Assembly (NCBI GenBank): GCA_002839825.1
Contig: PGYU01000003.1
Location: 1 to 64,000 of the forward strand
DNA: 64,000 nucleotides
Source: Ignavibacteriae bacterium HGW-Ignavibacteriae-1
GTDB taxonomy: Bacteria > Bacteroidota > Ignavibacteria > Kapaibacteriales > UBA2268
Direction: 5' to 3'
Under the pieces are notes generated by a model. It had not been told where the DNA came from. It searched no databases and was given only the letters and a program-made list of their open reading frames with translations. A program made the position numbers and the translations under genes. Below are positions 8,410-16,252 of this stretch, in pieces (position 1 is the stretch's first letter; the number at the start of each line of letters is the position of its first letter).

Positions 8410-9387
8410 ATGAGCAAAGGATTACGTATAATAGCAATTGCAATCGTTGCAATAATAGTAATCATCGGCGGATTGTTTATCTACATATCCAATTTTCTGC
8501 CTAATATATCAGCTGCACAGGACTTGAAGGTTGAAATAACCGATGAGCGTGTCGAGCGTGGCAAATACTTAGCAAATCATGTGATGCTATGTATGGATTG
8601 CCATGCAGAAAGGGATTTCTCGCTTTTTGCAGGACCACCGAAACCGGGAACATTAGCAGCCGGAGGTGATGTTTTTGACCATAGTATGGGTTTCCCGGGA
8701 GTATTTGTGTCTAAAAACATAACTCCTTTCGGGATAGGAGATTGGACTGACGGTGAATTGTTCAGATTAATAACTACGGGCGTAAATCGTGACGGCGACC
8801 CGATTTTTCCCGTTATGCCATATATGAATTATGGGAAAATGGACCCAGAAGACATTAAATCGGTAATCGCATATCTGCGGACTTTGGAACCAATTGAAAC
8901 TAATCATCCGGAATCAAAAGCCGATTTCCCGATGAATTTAATTATGCGGACAATACCTGCTGAAGCTGATATGCAGCCTATGCCGTCAAAATCAAATATA
9001 GTTGAATACGGCAAATACTTGACAAATGCCGCTGCTTGTGCGGATTGCCATACACAATTTGAAAAAGGGAAATTCGTTGGCGAACTATTAGCCGGAGGAC
9101 GTGAATTTTCCTTACCTGACGGTTCGGTAATGAGAACTCCAAACCTTACGCCTCATGCGACAGGTTTAGCAAATTGGACAGAAGAAGCATTTGTCAATAA
9201 GTTCAAAGCATTCGTGGATAGTGCTTATGTGCCACATCCGGTCAAACCCGGCGAATTTCAAACATTTATGCCATGGCAAATGTATGGTGGCATGGATGTT
9301 GAAGATTTGAAAGCTATTTACGCATATTTGCGAAGCATTCCTCCGGTTGATAACCGCGTCACATTAATCACAACAGCCAAGAAATAA
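8410..9387 (+). CDS. Membrane-anchored diheme cytochrome c
   Basis: 325 residues. One N-terminal transmembrane anchor (about 7-30) is followed by two class I cytochrome c domains. The haem-binding CMDCH is near residue 60 and CADCH near residue 211. Candidate distal Met ligands sit in FPVMPYMNYGKM and FMPWQMYGGM, each followed by the typical C-terminal helix (DIKSVIAYLRTLEP; DLKAIYAYLRSIPP). It is probably a periplasmic electron carrier tethered to the inner membrane, like the cytochrome subunits that receive electrons from dehydrogenases; its partner is not next to it. GGGAG lies upstream of the ATG as ribosome site. Single gene closed by a strong terminator. Confidence 0.88.
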   Translation: MSKGLRIIAIAIVAIIVIIGGLFIYISNFLPNISAAQDLKVEITDERVERGKYLANHVMLCMDCHAERDFSLFAGPPKPGTLAAGGDVFDHSMGFPGVFVSKNITPFGIGDWTDGELFRLITTGVNRDGDPIFPVMPYMNYGKMDPEDIKSVIAYLRTLEPIETNHPESKADFPMNLIMRTIPAEADMQPMPSKSNIVEYGKYLTNAAACADCHTQFEKGKFVGELLAGGREFSLPDGSVMRTPNLTPHATGLANWTEEAFVNKFKAFVDSAYVPHPVKPGEFQTFMPWQMYGGMDVEDLKAIYAYLRSIPPVDNRVTLITTAKK

Positions 9388-9410
9388 GATTAATTCTATA
9401 ATTTTTACTA

Positions 9411-9440
9411 AAAAGGACGCCTATAGAGCGTCCTTTTTTT
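9411..9440. terminator. Bidirectional rho-independent terminator
   Basis: AAAAGGACGC / GCGTCCTTTT with a 7-nt loop and T runs on both strands. It lies between the convergent cytochrome c gene and the DUF2520 gene. Confidence 0.9.
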
Positions 9441-9472
9441 TATTTCAAATTCTAAAAGCTTAATAATTAAGA

Positions 9473-10342
9473 TTAGTCACTCATTTTTAAAATTTTGAGA
9501 AAGGAATTGTATGTTGATTCATCAAGTAACTTTCCGGAATACGCTAAAGTTACTGTTGCTAATGACATAGCAATGTAGGCATCTCGCAAATGAGGCTGTT
9601 GGGCTAATTTTTCGATATGCGATTTAACTACTTCAATGTCTCCCCTAGCGATTGGTCCGGTCAACGGAAAACTCTTATCTCCCAAACTATTAATATTATT
9701 TTGGAGCGTGGTTTTCAAGATTTCGGGCAAAAACACAGATGAATCAATTCCTGATGTATCAGCTATTTGCTTAGCTAATTGAATTGCTGCCGTCATAAGA
9801 TTGGAAGAAGCAACTGCTGACAGGTGATATAAAGACTTTTGTTTCAGTACATTAGCATTTAATTTAACAGGAATTCCCTTGAGCTTTGCAATGATTAATT
9901 CAGCAGTTGGATAAGATTCATCACTTGATTCAATTCCCCAAGGAATATTATTAAATGCTTCAATGTTCTCCGCAAAAAATGTTTGGTAAGGATGGCAGGC
10001 TGCTACATTTGCACCCTTATCAATTAATGGCTGGAAAACATCAATTCCGATTGAACCTGCGCAATGTATATAAAAAGTTTTAGCGTGATTGATTGCATTA
10101 TTATCTGCCAATTGCTGAATTGCTCCGGATAAATTCTTGTCATCGGTACAGATGAAAATGCAGTCGCAATTAATATTAATCGCATCAATTGAGCGATAAA
10201 CATTTGATTTCCCTGCTATTTGCGTAATCTTATCATAACTCGAATCCGACCGAGCAACAAGCCAACTTAAACAATTATCCTCCGATAATAATTTAATCAA
10301 GCTTGTGCCCAATTTCCCTGTGCCTATAACGCCAAATTTCAT
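9473..10342 (-). CDS. Rossmann-fold / DUF2520 oxidoreductase
   Basis: 289 residues from the ATG. The N-terminal NAD(P)-binding Rossmann domain (FGVIGTGKLGTSL at residue 2) is followed by HCAGSIGIDVF and AACHPYQTF, hallmarks of the family joining a ketopantoate-reductase-like Rossmann domain to a C-terminal helical DUF2520 domain (about 150-289). The substrate of this family is not known. The ATG at 10342 is preferred over an in-frame TTG 9 nt upstream; it lies 5 nt after the cysS stop, so it is likely co-transcribed and translationally coupled with cysS. Confidence 0.8.
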   Translation of the reverse strand: MKFGVIGTGKLGTSLIKLLSEDNCLSWLVARSDSSYDKITQIAGKSNVYRSIDAININCDCIFICTDDKNLSGAIQQLADNNAINHAKTFYIHCAGSIGIDVFQPLIDKGANVAACHPYQTFFAENIEAFNNIPWGIESSDESYPTAELIIAKLKGIPVKLNANVLKQKSLYHLSAVASSNLMTAAIQLAKQIADTSGIDSSVFLPEILKTTLQNNINSLGDKSFPLTGPIARGDIEVVKSHIEKLAQQPHLRDAYIAMSLATVTLAYSGKLLDESTYNSFLKILKMSD

Positions 10343-10347
10343 AATTA

Positions 10348-11808
10348 TCAAGAATTTATTTCGATTTCAAAACCATCTTTCGAATCTTTAATTAAATATC
10401 CCGCATCAATAATTTTCGCTCTCAATTCATCAGCTAATGCCCAATTTTTATCCTTCTTAGCTTGCAATCTTGCTTCGGCTAATTCAGTTATTTCGCTTGG
10501 AATTAGCTTTTCTGTCGCGGGACGTTGCTCAAATTGCCAAATCGCAAAAATATGATTAAGTTCGTTCAGAAACGCAAGCATTTCATTTTTAGATTCTAAA
10601 TCAGCTTCCACCGCTTTATTTTCATTCATAAAAACAAACAAATTCGCTAAAGCTTTAGGTGTATGCAAGTCATTGCCCAATTCGCCAAAAACCGAATCGC
10701 GTAATTTGACAACGTCGAAAGCATTTTTCCCTGAATTAGAATCGTCCATCAAGTCGTAAATATACTCTTGAATACGCATTCTTGCTTTGCGTGCAGCCGA
10801 AATGCCATCATGAGTGAAATTATATTTTGTGCGATAATGAGCCGAAAGCATCGCAAACCTTATGTCGAGCGGGTCGAGCGATTTGTTGATTAAATCACGC
10901 AAAGTAAAGAAATTCCCTGCGGATTTGGACATCTTTTCGCCTTCGACTTCCAGAAAATCGTTGTGTACCCAATAATTGGTAGGCTCGCAACCGTAACCGG
11001 CTTTACTTTGAGCGATTTCGTCTTCGTGGTGCGGAAATTTCAAGTCCACCCCACCGGTATGAATATCGAAAGGCAGCCCGAGCAATTCATACTCCATCGC
11101 CGAACATTCGATGTGCCAGCCCGGACGCCCGGGATAGTTTGCGCCCTCAATTTCAAAATCCCACTGTGGCTCGCCCTCTTTGGGAGCTTTCCAAAGCACA
11201 AAATCGCTGACATGTTCGCGCTCGTACTCATCGGCATCAATTCTTGCACCCGATTTGAAATTATCGAAATCAATTTTGAAAAGTTTGCCGTAAGTATCGC
11301 TCTGTCTCCACTTTGCAACGTCAAAATAGACTGAGCCACCTGCAACATAAGCATATCCGTTTTGGATGATTTGCTTAATCAAAGTCTGCATTTCCTCGAT
11401 ATAATCAGTGGCTGCGGGCAAAGCGTAGAAATCTTCGACGTCAATCCCCAAACTTGAAATATCCTCTGTGAAGGAATCGAAATAAAACTCAGTTAACATT
11501 TTCAAATTTTCGATTGCGGACTCAGTTTGCTCGCCCATTTCCGGCAACCATGCTTCGGAGCCGATGCGGCTGTCGCGAATAGTCTTGTCGTCAATGTCGG
11601 TGATGTTCATTACCCATTGCAAATCATATTGCCCGACCACTCTGAGCACACGTTGCAAGAGGTCTGCCATTAGGAAAGCCCTCATATTGCCGATGTGGGC
11701 ATAGTTATACACCGTCGGACCGCACGAATACATGCGCACTGTGTTATCCGTAATTGGCTCAAATTCTTCGATAGTCTTGCTTAGCGAGTTATAAAGTTTG
11801 ATTTTCAT
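10348..11808 (-). CDS. cysS: Cysteinyl-tRNA synthetase
   Basis: Class I aminoacyl-tRNA synthetase (EC 6.1.1.16), 486 residues, normal length. The catalytic Zn-ligand C29 lies in YSCGPTVYNYAHIGN, where AHIGN is the HIGH signature. GWHIECSAM carries further zinc/active-site residues, and the KMSKS loop appears as GEKMSKSAGNF. The DALR-type anticodon region and C-terminal domain follow. It is the first gene of a two-gene unit with the DUF2520 oxidoreductase. No T-box or other RNA leader is visible upstream. Confidence 0.97.
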   Translation of the reverse strand: MKIKLYNSLSKTIEEFEPITDNTVRMYSCGPTVYNYAHIGNMRAFLMADLLQRVLRVVGQYDLQWVMNITDIDDKTIRDSRIGSEAWLPEMGEQTESAIENLKMLTEFYFDSFTEDISSLGIDVEDFYALPAATDYIEEMQTLIKQIIQNGYAYVAGGSVYFDVAKWRQSDTYGKLFKIDFDNFKSGARIDADEYEREHVSDFVLWKAPKEGEPQWDFEIEGANYPGRPGWHIECSAMEYELLGLPFDIHTGGVDLKFPHHEDEIAQSKAGYGCEPTNYWVHNDFLEVEGEKMSKSAGNFFTLRDLINKSLDPLDIRFAMLSAHYRTKYNFTHDGISAARKARMRIQEYIYDLMDDSNSGKNAFDVVKLRDSVFGELGNDLHTPKALANLFVFMNENKAVEADLESKNEMLAFLNELNHIFAIWQFEQRPATEKLIPSEITELAEARLQAKKDKNWALADELRAKIIDAGYLIKDSKDGFEIEINS

Positions 11809-12096
11809 TTCATTTCCATTCTTCTAAATTTAAAATTCAAGTGCAATGACGATTCAATTCATATGATATGACTAAAATGAAAAGTAAATTTTTTGCCGTC
11901 CCGTCAGTTATTCTATAGTTAGTGAATAGGCAATTGTTACAAAAACGACTATAATTCAAGATTCATCCCTATTCTTCAATTACAACAACTGACGTAACAT
12001 GAAAATTGGAAAAGTAAATTTTTTATTTTGTTAATCAATCCGTAATTTTAAATTCTTTAGAAATGTAAATTGAAAAAAATATTTTGGAAAGTTAAA
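11809..12096. promoter_or_regulatory. Divergent cysS/purH intergenic region with 16-bp direct repeat
   Basis: 288 bp without a gene. The sequence GAAAAGTAAATTTTTT occurs twice in the same orientation, at 11879-11894 and 12009-12024. The octamer CGTCAGTT (near 11901) and its complement AACTGACG (near 11987) form a long-range inverted pair. These could be regulator sites for purH; nothing proves it. Confidence 0.35.
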
Positions 12097-13650
12097 ATGA
12101 GCAACTCAAGTTCGCATGTAATTAAAAGAGCGTTAATATCAGTCTCGGACAAAAGCGGTATTGTAGAATTCAGCAAGGAATTGGTCTCACTCGGGGTCGA
12201 AATTTTTTCCACAGGTGGCACAGCTGACCTATTGAACAGAAACGGTGTCGCCGTAAAATCAGTTAGCGAGATGACCGATTTCCCGGAAATTTTGGGCGGT
12301 AGAGTCAAAACTTTGCACCCAAACATTCACGCCGGAATATTAGCAGACTTAGGCAAACCCGACCATTTGAAGCAAATGCAAGAGCACGCCATCACTTCGA
12401 TTGATTTGCTAATCGTCAATCTCTATCCCTTCGAGGAAGTTTACTACAACGACAATGCGACTCACGAGGAATTAATCGAAAATATTGACATCGGCGGACC
12501 AACCATGCTGCGGGCTGCTGCCAAAAATTACAAATGGACATTGCCGGTCGTCAATCCCGAGCAATACGACGAAATAATCGAATTGATGAAGAAAAATGGC
12601 AACACGATTCCCGAAGCATTCCGCGCAAAATTAGCCGGAGAAGTGTTCTCGCTCACATCCTATTACGATTCGCTGATTTCGCAATATTTGAACAAATTCA
12701 ACAAAATCGAGATCCCAACGCGAATGACAATCCCTGTAAACAAAGAATATGACTTGCGTTACGGCGAAAACCCGCATCAAAAAGCAGCACTTTTGGGACG
12801 TTTCAGCAAAGTATTCGCAAAAATTCACGGGAAAGAGCTTTCCTTCAACAACATTTTGGATATAAACGCCGCTGCAAAGCTGATAATCGAATTTGACGAG
12901 CCTACAGTAGCAATTATTAAGCACACAAATCCATGCGGAGTCGGGACTGCTGCCACACTTGCAGAAGCATACCAAAAAGCATTCGCGACCGATACCGTTT
13001 CGCCATTCGGTGGCATAATTGCCGTGAATCGCAAAATAGACCTGGATTCGGCACTTGCGATGCACGATATTTTCACAGAAGTAATAATTGCACCTGATTT
13101 CAGCTACGATGCCTTAGAACTGCTCACTCGCAAGAAAGACAGACGCTTAATCAAAGCCGATTACGACTTAATTGCCGATTTCACCGGCACTGACGTCCGT
13201 TCGGTGGTGGGTGGATTTTTGCTGCAAGATGAAAACAAGGAACTATTCGACGACAGCAAAATGCAAATCGTCACACAACGCAAACCGAGCGAATCCGAGT
13301 ATAAAGCCTTGATGTTTGCGTGGAAAATTTGCAAGCACGTAAAATCGAACGCCATCGTATATTGTGCCGACGACCGGACAATGGGAATCGGTGCCGGGCA
13401 AATGTCGCGCGTGGATTCGTCGAGAATCGCAGTCGAAAAAGCAAAATTGATGGGGCTCGACCTTGATGGCACCGTCGTTGCATCGGACGCTTTCTTCCCC
13501 TTTGCAGACGGCTTGATGGAAGCTGCCAAAGCCGGAGCCACAGCAATTATTCAGCCCGGCGGTTCAGTCCGCGACGAAGAAGTCATCAAAGCCGCCGATG
13601 CCAACAACTTAGCAATGATATTCACGGGGATGCGCCATTTTAAGCATTGA
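12097..13650 (+). CDS. purH: Bifunctional AICAR formyltransferase / IMP cyclohydrolase
   Basis: Performs the last two steps of IMP synthesis (EC 2.1.2.3 and 3.5.4.10). 517 residues from the ATG at 12097, which follows the ribosome site GGAAAG; a TTG nine codons earlier is less likely. The N-terminal MGS-like cyclohydrolase domain shows ISVSDKSGIVEF, STGGTADLL, GGRVKTLHPNIHAGIL and NIDIGGPTMLRAAAKN. The formyltransferase domain shows RYGENPHQKAAL, IIKHTNPCG (catalytic Lys-His), PFGGIIAVNR, GIGAGQMSRVDS and IIQPGGSVRD. Complete and intact. The purine gene guaA lies elsewhere in the window (56.7 kb), so the pathway is not clustered here. Confidence 0.98.
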   Translation: MSNSSSHVIKRALISVSDKSGIVEFSKELVSLGVEIFSTGGTADLLNRNGVAVKSVSEMTDFPEILGGRVKTLHPNIHAGILADLGKPDHLKQMQEHAITSIDLLIVNLYPFEEVYYNDNATHEELIENIDIGGPTMLRAAAKNYKWTLPVVNPEQYDEIIELMKKNGNTIPEAFRAKLAGEVFSLTSYYDSLISQYLNKFNKIEIPTRMTIPVNKEYDLRYGENPHQKAALLGRFSKVFAKIHGKELSFNNILDINAAAKLIIEFDEPTVAIIKHTNPCGVGTAATLAEAYQKAFATDTVSPFGGIIAVNRKIDLDSALAMHDIFTEVIIAPDFSYDALELLTRKKDRRLIKADYDLIADFTGTDVRSVVGGFLLQDENKELFDDSKMQIVTQRKPSESEYKALMFAWKICKHVKSNAIVYCADDRTMGIGAGQMSRVDSSRIAVEKAKLMGLDLDGTVVASDAFFPFADGLMEAAKAGATAIIQPGGSVRDEEVIKAADANNLAMIFTGMRHFKH

Positions 13651-13684
13651 GGGGAAGTAACCGAACCCGAAAAATTAAAGCAAT

Positions 13685-13753
13685 GAACCTCACCCCGACC
13701 CTCTCCGAAGGAGATGGAGCAAGAAAAACATAGCCCACGAATTTATTCGTGGG
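13685..13753 (+). repeat. Composite interspersed repeat A+B, copy 1
   Basis: 69 bp. Part A begins GAACCTCACCCCGACCCTCT and contains the near-palindrome CCTCTCCGAAGGAGATGG. Part B is AACATAG followed by CCCACGAAT-TT-ATTCGTGGG (perfect 9-bp arms, 13734-13753). A second copy with the same order, length and spacing lies at 45001-45069 (63 of 69 positions equal by my alignment). It is located just after purH, at the left border of the accessory island, and the B hairpin followed by ATTTTTG may also act as the purH terminator. Confidence 0.85.
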
Positions 13754-13814
13754 ATTTTTGTTTTGGGGTATATAACAACAGAAAGGACAATATTGAGATC
13801 TAATATAGTGATTT

Positions 13815-14471
13815 CTAGGCGGGAATTCTTACAATAAATTGATGAATACCTGCAATTAAAAGTTTTACTTGGTCGTTGTTGTAATCGTTATAGTTACCAT
13901 GAGCTGCTTTATTTCTTAAGTCAAGCCATGCCGTAACATTTTTTTGGTCTAGTACTGTGTAAACATTTAATTTTGCTAAGTCAGCATTTAATTTATCAGC
14001 TTTTACTGGTTTACCCGCAATGTCGACTGGAACACCATTTTTGATCGCAAGTTTTTTTAAATGGCTTTCCAATGTTGAACCCGCAAGAACAGCAGCAGGG
14101 TCTTTGTATCCACTGTCAGATAAGTGTTGAGCCATATCCAAAAAGTCAGCGAAGATATCTGCATGAACTAACTCTGCTAGGTTTTGAATAGAGCCAGAAG
14201 CTAAGTCCTCTCTTAATGCTTTAACTACACCTATGATTGATGATGTATGTTTATGTAAAGATGGATCTTGCTTAATAATTCTCTCAATTTCTTGACTGAA
14301 AGTGGAATTGACACCAGTAATCCGATGAATGGCTGCGATAGTTCTTGTAACTAAACTTTGTCTATCTTCTTTTGGCAAGTCACTTAAATCGTGTTGTTGT
14401 GAATCTTGTCGCATAGTTTTATGTATGCCAATTAAGTTGTCAAGTTGTTGTATAAATACTGTGTAGTCCAT
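13815..14471 (-). CDS. HEPN-like protein, possible defence or RNase function
   Basis: 218 residues, not membrane-bound. The N-terminal half is helical (SLVTRTIAAIHRITG...). The C-terminal half carries AAVLAGSTLESHLKKLA, WLDLRNKAAHGNYNDYN and a closing helix. The R-N-K-A-A-H segment fits the R-x4-6-H motif of HEPN RNase domains, and the helix starting AGSTLE fits the same fold. HEPN proteins often act in abortive infection or toxin-antitoxin systems; that role here is inference. The gene has its own Bacteroidota-type promoter (14553-14584), nearly identical to that of the neighbouring TPR-HEPN gene, and both lie in an AT-rich island unlike the flanking housekeeping genes. Confidence 0.6.
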   Translation of the reverse strand: MDYTVFIQQLDNLIGIHKTMRQDSQQHDLSDLPKEDRQSLVTRTIAAIHRITGVNSTFSQEIERIIKQDPSLHKHTSSIIGVVKALREDLASGSIQNLAELVHADIFADFLDMAQHLSDSGYKDPAAVLAGSTLESHLKKLAIKNGVPVDIAGKPVKADKLNADLAKLNVYTVLDQKNVTAWLDLRNKAAHGNYNDYNNDQVKLLIAGIHQFIVRIPA

Positions 14472-14552
14472 ATTAATGTTGATCTCAGTTTAATTTTCGG
14501 TATTTTCTAATTACAATATCTCTATATCTATTATAAGCATTCATATTTGATG

Positions 14553-14584
14553 CAAACATAATCAAATTTGTTATTACTTGCAAA
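14553..14584 (-). promoter_or_regulatory. Promoter TTTG-N20-TATGTTTG of the HEPN-like gene
   Basis: Read on the minus strand, TTTG (14581-14584), a 20-nt spacer and TATGTTTG (14553-14560) match the Bacteroidota primary-sigma consensus exactly. 31 of 33 bases are shared with the promoter at 16001-16032. Confidence 0.7.
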
Positions 14585-14687
14585 TATTTTGTTTCGGTAG
14601 TTTGTGTCTATTGAAAGAAATATGTAGGTTCAACTCTGAACAAAAAACACCGGTTTGCAAGAACGATAATAGCAATTTCCTCTTCAT

Positions 14688-15931
14688 TTATATTAAATTA
14701 TTTATTAGTTCTGATGCACTAATATAACATAAATTAGCTTTAGAGTCGTCCAACTCCTCAGATTCTCGAAGCTCTTTACCGGGATGGACGTAGTTTCGAT
14801 AAATTCTGGAAATATTCCCTAGATGTACATATTGCTTTTCAAGTTTTTTATTTTGTTCAATATATTGAAGTAAGTCATTCAATGTTGCTTCATATAAGTC
14901 TCTCGAAACTTTTTGGTTATTAAAATCATAAATGACTGTAGTTATTTTATTTTTTTTCAAATAAGATATTAACAAAGTTTCAATAATTGAACCAGATAAT
15001 ATTATGGTTGTTTTATTATTTTTAGCTAAATAGTTAAAGGTTAATTCGTCTAGTCTCTTTTAATAATTTTCTTAAATTCCTTATTAAGCTTTTCAATTTT
15101 TTTTAAATTTCTGAAATAGTTTACTTCATCAAGTGTCTTCATGTTAATTAGTTCTAAGGCATTAATCCAATTCTGATTAATCTCATTCCGCTTAATATTC
15201 ATAAGTGTCTTTTCTAAAAAAGGATTAATCTCATAGACAACTTCATTATAAACTCCTCTTTGACCAGTATTTAATATATAGTTTTTATCAAGCCATTGTT
15301 CTCTAAGAAATTCGGCTTTTTGGTCATCTGTTTGAATAAATATTCTAAACTTCCATTTGGGAATTGGAAGTATTCCATTGCTGTAATTTTCATCCTTTTT
15401 AGAATTTTGAATAAATAGCTTTAGTTTCGTGATAACAAAATCATTTTCCCGTTCTAATAATGTAGTTGAGTGCTTGAATTTTAGTTCTTTTTCTCGTTGT
15501 TCTGATAATAATAAATTTAGACTATCGTAATTATTTTTTATAATTTCATCAACTGCATCGATTTGAAATGCTCTTGAAATAAGTTCAAAAGCTTCCTTAA
15601 ATTTTCGTTTTTTTGACTTTATGTTTGAAAGATTATTTAAGATAGAAGGATTATCAGGTTCCTTGGTAAGTAAAAATTCATAAATGGATTCGGCAGAATT
15701 TTCATTTTTCATTTCAACATAGGCAAAAGCAAGTTCGAAATTAAAAAGCAATGTCTTATCCGAAATATTTTTTGACAAATGATTGAAAGTTTTGATAATG
15801 GCTTCATATTGTTTTTCTTTTGATAATGAAGAAGCTAAAACATCAAAAAGGATTTGAGCTTCAAACTCATTATTCTTTTGTAAGAGTTTGAGTATTTCTT
15901 TAATTTGGTCATTTATTTCTTTCTGTTTCAT
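14688..15931 (-). pseudogene. TPR-HEPN-like gene split by a frameshift
   Basis: Two frames overlap tip to tail. The first (15931 to 15050, 293 aa) is a helical TPR-like protein (repeats about 40-150, e.g. AEDS-like SAESIYEFLLTKEPDNPS). It ends ...KKIIKRD-TAG. The second frame is open from 15059 to 14688 and would continue RLDELTFNYLAKNNKTTI, then a helix LSGSIIETLL and a R-N-Y-V-H segment typical of HEPN-like domains; it has no good start of its own. Adding one A to the AAAA run at about 15058-15061 would fuse them into one protein of about 415 residues. So this is either a recently broken gene, a sequencing error in a homopolymer, or, less likely, programmed frameshifting. The promoter lies at 16001-16032. 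The function of the intact form is unknown; a defence-like role is inferred from the neighbour and the fold. Confidence 0.6.
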
Positions 15932-16000
15932 TACTTTGTTTAGCGCTCGTTATACTTACCAATATCTCATTATTTTCACTAGTCCTCTATAATTCTAATA

Positions 16001-16032
16001 CAAACATAATCATATTTGTTATTATTTGCAAA
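16001..16032 (-). promoter_or_regulatory. Promoter TTTG-N20-TATGTTTG of the TPR-HEPN gene
   Basis: On the minus strand, TTTG (16029-16032), 20 nt, then TATGTTTG (16001-16008). It is nearly the same sequence as the promoter of the HEPN-like gene 1.4 kb away. The intergenic stretch 15932-16252 holds this promoter, repeat B, the long palindrome at 16144-16176 and the ilvE terminator, and no ORF. Confidence 0.7.
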
Positions 16033-16100
16033 TTTTCATCCCATCTTGGTAACAACTTACACGACAATAAACTTGGGCTATGTTTACGTCCATCCTTCCC

Positions 16101-16129
16101 CCCACGAATGAATTCGTGGGCTATGTTTT
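16101..16129 (-). repeat. Repeat B, inverted copy
   Basis: CCCACGAAT-GA-ATTCGTGGG (16101-16120) followed by CTATGTTTT, i.e. the reverse complement of part B of the composite repeat at 13727-13753. A further GGGCTATGTTT fragment lies at 16075-16085. It forms the right border of the accessory island, opposite in orientation to the left one. Confidence 0.8.
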
Positions 16130-16143
16130 GAATACTATTATTT

Positions 16144-16176
16144 ATTCATCCGATGACTCGGAGTCATCGGATGAAT
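16144..16176. repeat. 33-bp near-perfect palindrome
   Basis: 16-nt arms starting ATTCATCCGATGACTC around the single central G at 16160, with perfect complementarity. There is no T run after it on either strand, so it is not a classical terminator. No second copy was noticed in the window. Confidence 0.8.
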
Positions 16177-16200
16177 CGCTTCTGTCTTTCCAAATAAAAA

Positions 16201-16229
16201 AAAGCCCACAAATTAATTTTGTGGGCTTT
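16201..16229 (-). terminator. Rho-independent terminator of ilvE
   Basis: Perfect 12-bp arms AAAGCCCACAAA / TTTGTGGGCTTT with a 5-nt loop, then TTTTTTTA on the minus strand. It lies about 24 bp after the ilvE stop. Confidence 0.92.
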
Positions 16230-16252
16230 GAAAATATATAGTTTATTTGTAA

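Noticed and set aside
12631-13065. 144-codon frame antisense to purH
   Set aside because: Lies fully within purH and its translation is low-complexity shadow sequence.
15050-15065. Programmed -1 frameshifting in the TPR-HEPN gene
   Set aside because: The site TTAAAAG is not a good X-XXY-YYZ heptamer and no downstream stem-loop is evident, so a one-base indel is more likely.
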